Positions 1 through 9,600 of a stretch of 64,000 nucleotides of DNA are shown here, one piece after another. This stretch comes from Bdellovibrionaceae bacterium UBA3535 (GTDB lineage: Bacteria; Bdellovibrionota; Bdellovibrionia; Bdellovibrionales; UBA840): assembly GCA_002376845.1 (NCBI GenBank), contig DFOS01000026.1, positions 1-64,000 of the forward strand, read 5' to 3'. The translations under genes and the position numbers were made by a program. Below the pieces are notes generated by a model, which saw nothing but the letters and a program-made list of their open reading frames with translations, made no database searches and was not told the origin of the DNA. How positions within the stretch are numbered: position 1 is the first letter of the stretch; each line of letters starts with the position of its first letter.

Positions 1-33
1 GATTAAGTCGTGACTAGTTCACATGAGTTCCCC

Positions 34-843
34 TCAGACCGCAAGCAAATTGACATTTGGTTGTAAAGTTTCAGGAGCTGGTGGTTTTCCACCTAAACTA
101 GAATGTGGTCTTTTCGTATTATAATGCACTCTCCATTTTTCAATCATTACTTTTGCCTCAAACAATGAATAAAATATTTCTCCATCTAAAAACTCATATC
201 TCATCTTGCCGTTAAATGATTCGCAGTAGCCATTTTCCCAAGGGCTTCCCGGATGAATAAATAAAGGACCAACTTCTAAATCTTTTAGCCATTTCACTAA
301 TTTCTTTGCAATAAACTCTGGTCCGTTGTCAGATCGAATGTGTTTCGGTATTCCTTTTTGTAAAAATAATTCTGCTAAAACTAAAATTACATCTTGAGAA
401 TTGATCCTACGCTTTGTAAATGAAGCCAGACATTCTTTTGTGTTTTCATCAATGATATTTAAAATACGAAAAGATCTGCCATCGTGAGTTCTATCTTGTA
501 CAAAATCATAAGACCATACATGGTTTTTATATTCTGGCCTTAAGCGAATACAAGAGCCATCTGCCAAGTATAAACGACCTTTTTTCGGTTGTTTCTGTGG
601 CACCTGCAATCCTTCTTCTCTCCATATCGTATAGACAGCATCTTTTCCCACTTTCCAACCTTCGTTGTTTAGCATATTAGTGATTTGTCTATAGCCATAG
701 CGGCCATATTCTTTTGCCAAATCAATGACTCGATCTCGAAGTTTCTCTTTTTCAAAATCGCTCTTCGCTTCGTATCTTTGTGTAGTTCTTGGCTGCCCGA
801 TGACTCGACAGGCTCGACGCTCACTCACCCCATGATGATTCAT
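34..843 (-). CDS. IS3-family transposase OrfB (DDE integrase domain)
   Basis: This 269-residue protein is the catalytic half of the IS3 transposase. A helix-turn-helix region (about 10-80) precedes the integrase core, in which the DDE residues are visible in WSYDF, SDNGPEF and ENGYCESFN. The C-terminal HYNTKRPHSSLGG motif is typical of the family. The frame stays open upstream of the ATG at 843, through LSPIKRREAV-like sequence usual for the start of OrfB. It is therefore probably made mainly as an OrfAB fusion by -1 frameshifting from orfA rather than from its own ATG. Confidence 0.95.
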   Translation of the reverse strand: MNHHGVSERRACRVIGQPRTTQRYEAKSDFEKEKLRDRVIDLAKEYGRYGYRQITNMLNNEGWKVGKDAVYTIWREEGLQVPQKQPKKGRLYLADGSCIRLRPEYKNHVWSYDFVQDRTHDGRSFRILNIIDENTKECLASFTKRRINSQDVILVLAELFLQKGIPKHIRSDNGPEFIAKKLVKWLKDLEVGPLFIHPGSPWENGYCESFNGKMRYEFLDGEIFYSLFEAKVMIEKWRVHYNTKRPHSSLGGKPPAPETLQPNVNLLAV

Positions 844-878
844 GGCTTGAATTACCGCTTCCCTGCGCTTTATCGGGC

Positions 879-1157
879 TTAGAAGTTTCCCTCGGCTACA
901 TCCTTTAATATGGCCATATCAAGAGCCTGATCGGCTACAAGACGCTTTAAACGAGCATTTTCTTTCTCCAGTTCTTTTAGGCGTTTGGCTTGATCTACCT
1001 TCATGCCGCCATATTCTTTGCGCCAACGGAATATGGTTTGTTGAACTACGCCCACTTTTTTACAAGCCTCTTCAAGGCTTAAACCTCTGCCTTGCTCTAG
1101 CTCAACTGTCCGTAAATGTTGAATAATTTCTTCTGGACTATAGCGTTTTCTTGCCAT
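879..1157 (-). CDS. IS3-family transposase OrfA (helix-turn-helix)
   Basis: This 92-residue protein has an N-terminal helix-turn-helix (about 8-50, with KKVGVVQQTIFRWRKEYGG) and a leucine-zipper-like helix (about 55-85), the standard arrangement of OrfA in IS3 elements. It would bind the element ends and, when fused to OrfB by frameshifting, form the full transposase. The reading ends AEGNF, the usual end of OrfA in one IS3 subgroup. A GGGAAAC heptamer lies two codons before its stop. The start is preceded by GGAGGTCAAAA, a good ribosome-binding site. Confidence 0.95.
   Translation of the reverse strand: MARKRYSPEEIIQHLRTVELEQGRGLSLEEACKKVGVVQQTIFRWRKEYGGMKVDQAKRLKELEKENARLKRLVADQALDMAILKDVAEGNF
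885..891 (-). other. Candidate -1 frameshift slippery heptamer in IS3 orfA/orfB
   Basis: On the minus strand the sequence reads G GGA AAC in the orfA frame, fitting the X XXY YYZ pattern of -1 slippery sites. It sits near the end of orfA. Stepping back one base leads directly into the open orfB frame (L-L-S-P-I-K-R-R...). Established IS3 elements use -1 frameshifting in this region; use of this heptamer here is inferred. Confidence 0.65.
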
Positions 1158-1224
1158 TTTTGACCTCCGTCTGTGAGATCCATACTAACACAATAGTTGG
1201 ATCTGGTTAGCCCGGGCAGGTCAT

Positions 1225-2019
1225 TCAATTCGACTTTATTTTACGAATCAAGAAAAAAGCAATGTCATCATCTTTGCGCAAGCCTTGAGTCCCCTCGGAA
1301 CTGCATATTTGCACAATGGCATCAAAGGCTTCTTCAAATTTGCCCGAGCTCAAAATTTGCCGCAAATCTTCATGCGAAAAATTATCAAACAATCCATCCG
1401 TGCCCACCAAAATGGTATTGCCCTTTTTGGTTTCAATCGAGCTGGAGACTTCTGTTTTATAAATCTTATCCCCTAGCATATTGTAGACAATATGCCGATC
1501 TGGAGCATCAAGCGCCTCTTTTTGCTCTAAATCCCCTGCTTGCACACGGTAACCTGTAGTGGAATCTGGCACATTGGTATAGACTTCCGTGGACTGTGTA
1601 TTCCAAAAAACCACCTCCGAGTCTCCAACAGAATAGGCACGAAAGCTATCGTCGTACAAAGTAATTAGAGCCAGTGTGGTTTTGGCCCCTGCTTTTAAAG
1701 CCAAAATCTTTGCATTAATGTCTTCAATCAATTGCAGAGGATTAAATCCCTTCTCCAAAACATCCTGTGCTTTGGAGAGCACTTCCTCCCCCACTATGGC
1801 GGCTGCATCCGCTCCCCTAGGATGGCCTCCGGCACCATCCGATACGCCCAGAACCATTCCTTTTTTATCTATATGACAAAACAAAACATCTTCATTTATT
1901 GCAGACTTCTCTTTGTTCTTTGCGATGTAATAGCCCAGCCGATACAATCCGGTATCCAAAATGCCATGGTTGATATCGCTCACCGCCTTTAGTAATAAAT
2001 TCTCTTTATTTGATGGCAT
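1225..2019 (-). CDS. PP2C-family serine/threonine protein phosphatase
   Basis: This 264-residue cytoplasmic protein is a metal-dependent PP2C phosphatase catalytic domain with little else. Metal-binding signatures are visible: NED at 42-44, VSDGAGG at 59-65, a central GDSEVVF, and GTDGLFDNF near the end. Its start lies inside the preceding kinase gene (14-base overlap), so the two form a kinase/phosphatase pair and are probably translationally coupled. The insertion sequence begins one base after its stop codon. The C-terminus looks complete for the family, but a few residues may have been lost to the insertion. Confidence 0.92.
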   Translation of the reverse strand: MPSNKENLLLKAVSDINHGILDTGLYRLGYYIAKNKEKSAINEDVLFCHIDKKGMVLGVSDGAGGHPRGADAAAIVGEEVLSKAQDVLEKGFNPLQLIEDINAKILALKAGAKTTLALITLYDDSFRAYSVGDSEVVFWNTQSTEVYTNVPDSTTGYRVQAGDLEQKEALDAPDRHIVYNMLGDKIYKTEVSSSIETKKGNTILVGTDGLFDNFSHEDLRQILSSGKFEEAFDAIVQICSSEGTQGLRKDDDIAFFLIRKIKSN

Positions 2020-2737
2020 CGGACCAGTCCATAGACTCCAAATGCACCCGCAGCGCTGTCATAGTAGGGAAGCGCTGGAGTATCAAGCCTCGTTTCAATC
2101 CACAGATGATATACTTTAAGGATTTGGGCATTTTATAGTAATTCGCCTCTCCCCCAAGTATGTCATAAAAAATGCGAATGGTTTTAATGATGTCCTCTTC
2201 ACGGTTTTCTTTTTTTGAATCCCCCCAATGATGCAAATCAATAATCTTTAAATCAAACTCCAAGCCAAAGCGTTTGATGATAATATTTTCTACATGCAGA
2301 TCGCCGTGGTACTCCCCAATTAAGTGAATCGACTCCACCCCTCTAACAATGGAGTATAACAGATGAATGGCCGGGAAGACCCCTAAACGCCGCCCCCTTT
2401 GCTTATTTACAAAGTCTTCTAGGATTTCTCCTTCTATATATTCAGAAGTCAGACAAGCCACTCGCTCCCCATCCACATAGATCGTTTCATGGGAAAAATA
2501 GTCCATCACAATGGGACTACCTCTAAGTTTATCCAGCTTTTTGGCGTAACGAGTGGATACCTTAAAAGCCTTATTGGCGTGTGGATAAAATATTTTAATA
2601 GCACGGGTTTTGTTTGTGTGAGCCTCTTCCACCTTATAGACTTCGCCCTCTGCGCCCGAGCCAAGACTAGACACCACTTTAAAGCGGCCAGCAAGAATAT
2701 CACCCTCTTCTATATCAAACTTCTTATTTTTTTTCAT
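2006..2737 (-). CDS. Serine/threonine protein kinase-like protein, degenerate active site
   Basis: This 243-residue protein has a kinase fold: glycine-rich loop GSGAEGEVYKV (26-36), ATP lysine in RAIKIF (K48), and catalytic loop HGDLHVEN (144-151). The HRD arginine is replaced by glycine, and the DFG motif reads DLH (167-169), followed by HWGD. The catalytic Asp146, Asn151 and Asp167 remain, so activity is possible but atypical. It has no membrane segment or sensor domain. It overlaps the PP2C gene, which suggests opposing control of a shared target. The 280 bases upstream to the divergent histidine kinase are AT-rich and hold no recognised gene. Confidence 0.85.
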   Translation of the reverse strand: MKKNKKFDIEEGDILAGRFKVVSSLGSGAEGEVYKVEEAHTNKTRAIKIFYPHANKAFKVSTRYAKKLDKLRGSPIVMDYFSHETIYVDGERVACLTSEYIEGEILEDFVNKQRGRRLGVFPAIHLLYSIVRGVESIHLIGEYHGDLHVENIIIKRFGLEFDLKIIDLHHWGDSKKENREEDIIKTIRIFYDILGGEANYYKMPKSLKYIICGLKRGLILQRFPTMTALRVHLESMDWSDAIK

Positions 2738-3017
2738 TTTCTTATATATAGCTATTTTTACAAAAAAAATCAGTTAAAACTACAAATGCTAAAAAATTAT
2801 AGTCTAGCAAAAGCCTTTACTGCATTATATCCAGTGTTCTTATGTATCGCACACCAGGATTGAGGCATTCGTAGTTAAAAATCCAAGCCCAGCGCATCTT
2901 CAAGGGGTATATTATAAAAATGAAGATACTACATAAGTCTAGGCCTCTATAACGCAAATATGGACTTAAAAAATCTCAAAATAAGACCGAAGAAACAAAA
3001 GTAACCACGATGGAATT

Positions 3018-5789
3018 ATGAGCAAAAAAGAGCCTTCAAACACTGAAAAACAACGCCAAAAAGCCATAGGTGCCTACAAGGATCTAATGACTTCATCAGG
3101 ATCAGACTTTGATGAAATCACAGACTTAGCAGCGCAAATATGCCAGACAAAAATAGCTTTGATCAGCATTACAGATAAGCAGCGGCAGTGGTTCAAGTCT
3201 AAATACGGCACCAATATAAGTGAAATACCTAGAGATATTTCGTATTGCCATCATGCAATTATGCAAAAGGATTTATTCATCATTGAGGATGCCAGCCAAG
3301 ATGCGCGCTTTAAAAACAAGCCATTACAGCTCAACAATACCACTTATGTATTTTATGCTGGAGCCCCACTACTTAGCTCAGATGGCCATACCATTGGAAC
3401 CCTATGCGTACTAGACGATAAACCAAGGTCATTGACTGAAGTACAAAAGCAGAGCCTAAAAACCTTAGCAAAAAATATAATGATGTTGCTCGAATTGCAG
3501 CTTAAAAACGCATCTTACGACCAGTCCATTCAGCTCTCCGAGGACATTCAGGATATGGCTTCTACAGGTGGCTGGGAATTGGATGTTACTACAGGCAATA
3601 CGATTTGGACCAAGGCAGTTTATGACATTTATGGCCTGCCCCACAACACCCCTACCAATATGATTGATGGCATTTCCTATTACAAAGAGCATGAGAGGGA
3701 GCGCATCACAAAATGCGTACAAAATACCATTGAGTTAAAGCAAAGTTATGATGAGGTTTTTGAGTTTGTCGATGCCCATGGCAAAGAAAAATGGGTGCGA
3801 GCCAAGGGGCGCCCCCATTTAAATGAAAAGAATGAAGTCACAAAAGTTGTCGGTACTTTTCAAGATATTAGCGAACAAAAAAAACGCGAATTGGATCTGA
3901 CAGAAACACAAACCTATTTGGACTTGGCATTAGATGCTTCGCAAATCGGTATTTGGGATTGGTATTTAGAAAATAATTACGTCAAATACGATCGTCGTTG
4001 GGCAGAAATGTTGGGTCTTAAATTAGAGGAACTAGGAAACGATTTTACTGCTTGGGAATCTTTGGTCCACCCAGATGATAAAAAAATTAGCGAAATCAGA
4101 ATATCCGACTACCTGAATGGAAAAACCAAAGTATATGAGAACACCCATCGTCTAAGACATAAAGATGGGCATTGGGTATACGTCTTAGCAAAGGGAAAAA
4201 TCTCCGAGTACGACGAAAATGGCAAAGCCATACGCTTTACCGGCACTCATTTGGATGTAACGCAGTCCGAGCAACAAAAAAAGAAGCTGCGTATGTTCTT
4301 TGAAAAGGCAACGGTGGGTTTTGTGTTTACTGATTTGAATGGAAAAATATTGGAGGTAAATAAAAAATTTGCAGAGATTGTTGGCTATAGCAACGAGGAA
4401 CTGATTAATAGCCCTATAGAGGATCTCACTCCTTTAAAGTATATAGAAACGGACAAGGACTTTAACCAATCCATAATAAGTAAGGGATACCGCGAGCACT
4501 ACCGCAAAGAATATTTAAGAAAGAATGGGGAACATATATCGGTAGAAATCAATGGCTTTAGAATTGACGATTATGATGGTATAGAAGGAATTTGGTCCAT
4601 AGTGGAAGACATCAAAGATAGAAGAAAGCTGGAGCACCACCTAATGCACCATTCAAAATTGGCGGCCATTGGGGAACTTGCCGCTGGTGTCGGGCATGAA
4701 ATTAACAATCCCTTAGCTATTATTGCGGGATACCTGCAAAGAATCATAAAAAACACCAAACAAGGAAAGATCGTTGCTGCAGAACTAAATGACTACCTAG
4801 AAAAAATGCGTATATCCGTAGACAGAATTCAAACCATTACCAAGGGGCTTCGCACTTTTTCGCGCTCGGATAGCAGTGATATCAGTGAATTTAGTTTAAG
4901 TGAATCTATAGAAGAGTCCGTATCTATGGTAAAAGAGATTTACCGTAGAGAAGGCATAAATATCACATTGGACAATCAACTTGTAAAAGATAAAGATGTT
5001 ATCTCCGGCAATCGCGGGCGCATGCAACAGGTCTTCATGAACTTAATATCAAATGCCAAAGATGCGGTTGAGGAGTCGAAAACAAAAGAGATAAAAGTTC
5101 ACTGCACACTAAATGAAAACACTGCATTCATACATATCAGTGATAGTGGCATGGGCATACCTGAAAACATACAAGACAAAATATTTGATCCATTTTTTAC
5201 TACCAAAACAGTAAACAAAGGAACCGGCATCGGCTTGGCACTTGTGGCAAATATCATTCAGGAACATGGTGGCAAGATTTATTTCAATTCTAAGAAAAAC
5301 TTTGGCACCACCTTCACCATAGAGTTAGACGTAATTGATAAGCCTCTAGATATAAATAAAAATAAGAATGAAAAAAACGCAGATACTAACCTACAAGGTC
5401 ATGCTATGATCGTAGATGATGAACCACTCATTTGCGAATTGCTATCCGACGTACTGAATGATTTTGGATTAAGCACTGTAACGGCAGCGAATGGAAAAGA
5501 GGCGCTCAAGGCGTACAGCCAAAATCCTACTAGTTATGATTTGATTATCTCTGATATGAAAATGCCAAAAATGGGCGGCATGGAACTCATCAAAGAGATC
5601 AAAGCATTGAATTCCCATTATGTGCCAAAATTCATACTCATGACTGGTGGGGTGAATATTCATTTTGAAGATAAACAGAGCGAAGCTAGTCTCTTGTGTG
5701 ATAGTTATATATACAAACCCTTCGAACTAGATAAGGTTCGAAAGGTTTTATCAAAATTACTCAGCAAACCCGCCAAAAAAGCGGCCTAA
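3018..5789 (+). CDS. Hybrid sensor histidine kinase with GAF, three PAS and a receiver domain
   Basis: This 923-residue protein has no membrane segment and is likely cytoplasmic. In order: GAF domain (about 10-155), three PAS/PAC units (about 165-285, 295-410 and 415-535), HisKA domain with the phospho-accepting histidine in GVGHEINNP (H560), HATPase domain (about 650-765, with N-box NLISNAKDA and a GTGIGLAL G-box), and a C-terminal receiver domain (about 795-915) with aspartate D846 in ISDMKMP and an acidic pocket in VDDEP. It would autophosphorylate in response to cytosolic signals and pass phosphate to its own receiver. No partner regulator lies beside it. The ligand cannot be told from sequence. 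Confidence 0.95.
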   Translation: MSKKEPSNTEKQRQKAIGAYKDLMTSSGSDFDEITDLAAQICQTKIALISITDKQRQWFKSKYGTNISEIPRDISYCHHAIMQKDLFIIEDASQDARFKNKPLQLNNTTYVFYAGAPLLSSDGHTIGTLCVLDDKPRSLTEVQKQSLKTLAKNIMMLLELQLKNASYDQSIQLSEDIQDMASTGGWELDVTTGNTIWTKAVYDIYGLPHNTPTNMIDGISYYKEHERERITKCVQNTIELKQSYDEVFEFVDAHGKEKWVRAKGRPHLNEKNEVTKVVGTFQDISEQKKRELDLTETQTYLDLALDASQIGIWDWYLENNYVKYDRRWAEMLGLKLEELGNDFTAWESLVHPDDKKISEIRISDYLNGKTKVYENTHRLRHKDGHWVYVLAKGKISEYDENGKAIRFTGTHLDVTQSEQQKKKLRMFFEKATVGFVFTDLNGKILEVNKKFAEIVGYSNEELINSPIEDLTPLKYIETDKDFNQSIISKGYREHYRKEYLRKNGEHISVEINGFRIDDYDGIEGIWSIVEDIKDRRKLEHHLMHHSKLAAIGELAAGVGHEINNPLAIIAGYLQRIIKNTKQGKIVAAELNDYLEKMRISVDRIQTITKGLRTFSRSDSSDISEFSLSESIEESVSMVKEIYRREGINITLDNQLVKDKDVISGNRGRMQQVFMNLISNAKDAVEESKTKEIKVHCTLNENTAFIHISDSGMGIPENIQDKIFDPFFTTKTVNKGTGIGLALVANIIQEHGGKIYFNSKKNFGTTFTIELDVIDKPLDINKNKNEKNADTNLQGHAMIVDDEPLICELLSDVLNDFGLSTVTAANGKEALKAYSQNPTSYDLIISDMKMPKMGGMELIKEIKALNSHYVPKFILMTGGVNIHFEDKQSEASLLCDSYIYKPFELDKVRKVLSKLLSKPAKKAA

Positions 5790-5794
5790 GGAAA

Positions 5795-6001
5795 TTAGGG
5801 CTGTTCGTTTTCTTGGCAATTAGATAGGCCACTAGCCGAAACATCGCAAACTAGAGCTTTTCTTAACAAACCAAACAACAATTGATCGTTCTTCAATACT
5901 ACTACTTTACTTTTGCTCACGCGTGCTACCCCGCTGTAAGAGGCACAACCAACACTTGATGCAATCAATGCAAATAAAACCATTAGTCTAAGATGTTTCA
6001 C
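5795..6001 (-). CDS. Small putative lipoprotein
   Basis: This 68-residue protein has a signal peptide ending in a lipobox (ASSVGC, then ASYSG), so it is probably a lipid-anchored envelope protein with a mature part of about 50 residues. The mature part has two further cysteines (in VCDVS and SNCQE) that could form a disulfide. The start is GTG, supported by a strong AAGGAGAG ribosome-binding site. It converges with the histidine kinase gene with only five bases between stops. I recognise no family. Confidence 0.7.
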   Translation of the reverse strand: MKHLRLMVLFALIASSVGCASYSGVARVSKSKVVVLKNDQLLFGLLRKALVCDVSASGLSNCQENEQP

Positions 6002-6096
6002 ATTCTCTCCTTGATGTTGAATACTAACTTAATTCTTTGAATTCTTAGGAAATTAGTCAAATCTAGAGGCCCGAAGCCAGACTTTAGTTGGTTCCA

Positions 6097-6612
6097 CTAG
6101 CCAGCAAAAAGTCTTCTTCCAATACTAGTAAAAATATGACGAAGCCTTCCGCCGCTAGCCTCTTGTTCATACTTGAGATCATGTTTTTCTTGGATATCTG
6201 AAACCCAAGAGTGCCACGTCTGAGCGTTTTGCTTTTTTTCTTTTTCCCAATGCTCATGGTGTATTTGTATTTTATCTATTTCTTGATTGTCCAGCCACAA
6301 ACCATGTTGCTCGGGGCAACGGTCAATCACCACTCCAGAGGAGTAAGCATAATTCACAGCCTTTAAGGCTGCATCGCAGCGCGGGCATGTTTCATGGGAT
6401 TGAGTTTCTGCCTCGGGAATTCCCGTAAAGGCCGCAGCAATGGCTTGCTGGATTAGCTCAGGACTAAAGCTTTCCTCTTCTGACTGCATAATCTTGACCA
6501 ATTCTCCATCGTCCAACCACACACCTTGGCATTGATGGCAACGATCAATCTCTACTCCTTCATAAATTTCTGGTACTAAGGAATTCTCTATTTTACAGCG
6601 CGGACATTTCAT
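6097..6612 (-). CDS. Double zinc-ribbon (zf-TFIIB type) protein
   Basis: This 171-residue protein has two tandem TFIIB-like zinc ribbons. The first uses C3, C6, C25 and C28 with the family's GVWLDDGEL motif. The second uses C76, C79 and C99, with H103 the likely fourth ligand, followed by GLWLDNQEI. The charged C-terminal tail has no membrane segment. Proteins of this family are small cytoplasmic or membrane-associated proteins of unknown role. The start has an AGAAGG site just upstream. Confidence 0.85.
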   Translation of the reverse strand: MKCPRCKIENSLVPEIYEGVEIDRCHQCQGVWLDDGELVKIMQSEEESFSPELIQQAIAAAFTGIPEAETQSHETCPRCDAALKAVNYAYSSGVVIDRCPEQHGLWLDNQEIDKIQIHHEHWEKEKKQNAQTWHSWVSDIQEKHDLKYEQEASGGRLRHIFTSIGRRLFAG

Positions 6613-6665
6613 AAGCCTTCTCCCTATAGGAATAGGCTAACCGCTGTATTTTCATTGGTCTAGCC

Positions 6666-9600
6666 CTAATAAGAAAAGCCGTACTTCACTTTTAGATAGT
6701 TTTCTATTTGAAAAAGCTCAGAATCACTCAAAGCTCGACTATATTTAATGACATCCCCCATATCGCCATCAAAATATTCCGCAGGGCTAGGGCTTGAATC
6801 AAAGGTGGAGGCCTCCGATCCCACTCCTATATATCCAAATCGAGGTAGTTCGGCGCCCCCAGCAAGATTGTCGCCTGCTCCATGACCTGCCACATTTTGC
6901 TGACGAAAGACTCCGTCGATAATGATATCCTTAAAACCGGTCACAGGATTGTAGCGAACCACAACAATATGAGGGCTGCCATCGGTAACGCTTGTTGCTT
7001 CATTTAAATCGTGAATGGAGCCATCATCATCCGTAGTTTGCCAACCGATGCCGCCACTTTCCACTTCCAGTCGGTAAACAGCACTACGATCAAAAGATAC
7101 GATGTGCCCATCGCCATCACCATTGACCACGGCAAATATGGTAACCCCTGCCAGGGAACCAACGGCTGAATAATTTAGATCGCGAATCGGTAGATATTGC
7201 GCCCCACCACTAAAGCGTATACCAGGACGGCCGTTTAAATCCGAACTGGCAACATAGGTTGGCTGTTCCGCCAAAGTGCTTTGATCGCCATGATAATTAT
7301 TGCCAGATTGATCCTGCCAAATAGAGACGCGGTTGGACCCATCGTAGGTTACCCCTACTTGTGGATCAAACCATAAAGTTAAATTCGAAATTTCTGATGG
7401 CTGCACCAAATACTTTTCATAAGTCGCATTGTAGAAGTTCAGCGGATCATTTACAGGGTCTGCCGTTGGCAAGTCGGAATAGATTGCCATATGTCCCAAA
7501 GAACCTTCTAGATAATTGGCGGGTGTAGCGTCGGCGCCAAAGCGAAAGGCAGCAGCCGGCGGCGAATAACCCGTACTAATTGCAAAATTGCACTCTTCAT
7601 TTCCGTTAATATATAGTCTTGCCGTGGATCCATCGTAATAGGTTCCGATCAAATACCAAACCCCTTCCTTTAAATTTTTAGAAGAAGTGCAAGAACGCAT
7701 ACTTGTTGGATTATAATTTGCGGCAATGCTTGCTGGGCTCAATACCGAATTGTAAATTGCCAGCTCATCTATCACTCCTTGAAAATAATTGCCTGCAGAG
7801 CCCACCGCACCGGTGGTGTCATAGGTACTGTCCCCTGTTCGACCAATCGATATATCCCCACCATGATTGTTCATGGTCCCTATGTTGTTAACAGTAGATC
7901 CCACTTGCACACCGTTAACAAAGCACTTCAATTCATCGCTTGGCTGATCAAAGGTAAGGGCGACATAATAATCTGTATTCAGACTAATGGGAGAGCTAAT
8001 GTACTTTACGCCGTTGGTGCCGGTGCTTCCCCAGCCCTGATTGTCACTCCATGCTTGGCATATCACATTGCCGCCCTCAACATATATGCGAAAGCCATTT
8101 CCACTTCCTCCCTCTTCATATACCGTTTGCTGAGGAGCGGTAGAGCCTTCCACACGAAAGTAGACTTCTATACTACGCAAATTGTGATTGCTTGTATTGA
8201 TGGAAGCATTATTCGGCACCAAAACATTGTGAGTGGAACCATTGAACGAAGCAGCATCGTTGGGACTTGTATCCGTAGCCAAACCGGCCACACCCATACT
8301 AGCCGAAACTGCACCATCAACGGCTGCCCCTAAACTACCGTAGTTGGTGAGTGTGCCGCCCAGATCATCAAAGCGGTAATATGCTACGGGGGCATTGGCA
8401 AGAACTTCGGTATCATGGGAATCCCCCGTGCCACTACCCACGACCAATTGCAATGAGTCCGGATCTGCCGTGCTTTGCCTAACGCTAAGACCGTTGCCAT
8501 CATAGGAGCCATTGCTAAATAAAGTTTGTCCACCTGTGCTCGTATCACCTAGCTGCACCCAAGTTTGCACATAAATATTGGCATTGGAATTGATGCCCGT
8601 GCCAATATTTAACAAATCATTCAATCCATCAAAAACCAGTCGATGCAGATCACTGGCAGCAGTGCTTCCATTCCAACCACTCGCAGCGGTCCCATCAAAA
8701 TTATTTAATGTGGCCGTGCCGCCAACGTAGGGGCCCGTGCTAAGTATATTGGACCAAGACGTATCCAAAGGTGTATTCGTTCCCTGTGTAAAGATTTGGG
8801 AAAAACTTGCTTCAAAATCCAATTCTAAATTGGTGATGGTATAATTGGAGCCTACATTTATCGAAACAATCTCTGTATCACTATCTACCCCCATACTCCC
8901 CGTAAACTGCAACTCGTAGGTACCAATGGATTGCGTTCCACTAGGAGTCCAGCCAATTTGTCCCGCGCTGGCTAGATTGGTTGTATCCACCGTACCTGGC
9001 AGATTGGAACAATTGGAACCTGCGGCCACCGAATTGTCTATCACACGATCAAAGGTGCAAGTATAGGACATAAAAGAATCATCCCCAGTAATGGTATTGT
9101 TCACATCCAAACTAATTAGATTCCCGGTGATTTGCTCGTTCGCATCATAAACTAAGTTTGTCAAATCGGTCAGACTTGGGGTGGCCAAAGTGCTCACGCT
9201 AATGTCATTGGTATTGGTTTCAAGTGAGCCAAAAAAATCTTGCGCCCTTACCCGGTATTCATAGGCCGTATTGGGGCTTAATCCTGTAATGGTATAATTG
9301 TCTGTTGGAGCACTTACACTAGTAATCAAATTTGGGATGCCGCCGACAATTTCAAAAACAAAGTAGTTTGCCGCAGACGCATCATGTGTCCAATTCAAAC
9401 GCAAAGACCGAGTCTGCACTTGATCGATCGAATCCAAACCACTAAATGCTAGAGAACCAACTCCTCGGCCTTCCACACCCATAGAGGCTTGAAAGTCGTT
9501 GCCGCCATAGGAATACTTGATTCGAACCGTGGTACCAAACTCTCCTATTGCCAATGGTTGAAAGCGAACCGTGATGGTGCATTCACCCTGCGGACCTATC

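Larger units (their letters stand above)
1..1223 (-). mobile_element. IS3-family insertion sequence, left end outside window
   Basis: The element carries orfA and orfB of the IS3 family, both read leftwards. Its promoter-proximal terminus is placed at 1223 because the minus strand there begins TGACCTGCCCGGGC, which resembles the TGACCTG ends of IS3 relatives known to me. No matching inverted repeat is visible between base 1 and the orfB stop at 34, so the other terminus probably lies outside the window. The inner boundary abuts the stop codon of the neighbouring phosphatase with one base between them. Both reading frames are intact, so the copy may still be active. Confidence 0.8.

Noticed and set aside
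1..33. Left terminal inverted repeat of the insertion sequence
   Set aside because: No complement of TGACCTGCCCGGG occurs here, so the end is placed outside the window.
7779..8333. Open frame of 184 codons on the plus strand inside the LamG gene
   Set aside because: It lies fully antisense to a convincing lipoprotein gene, has no recognisable domain and looks like a by-product of codon bias.
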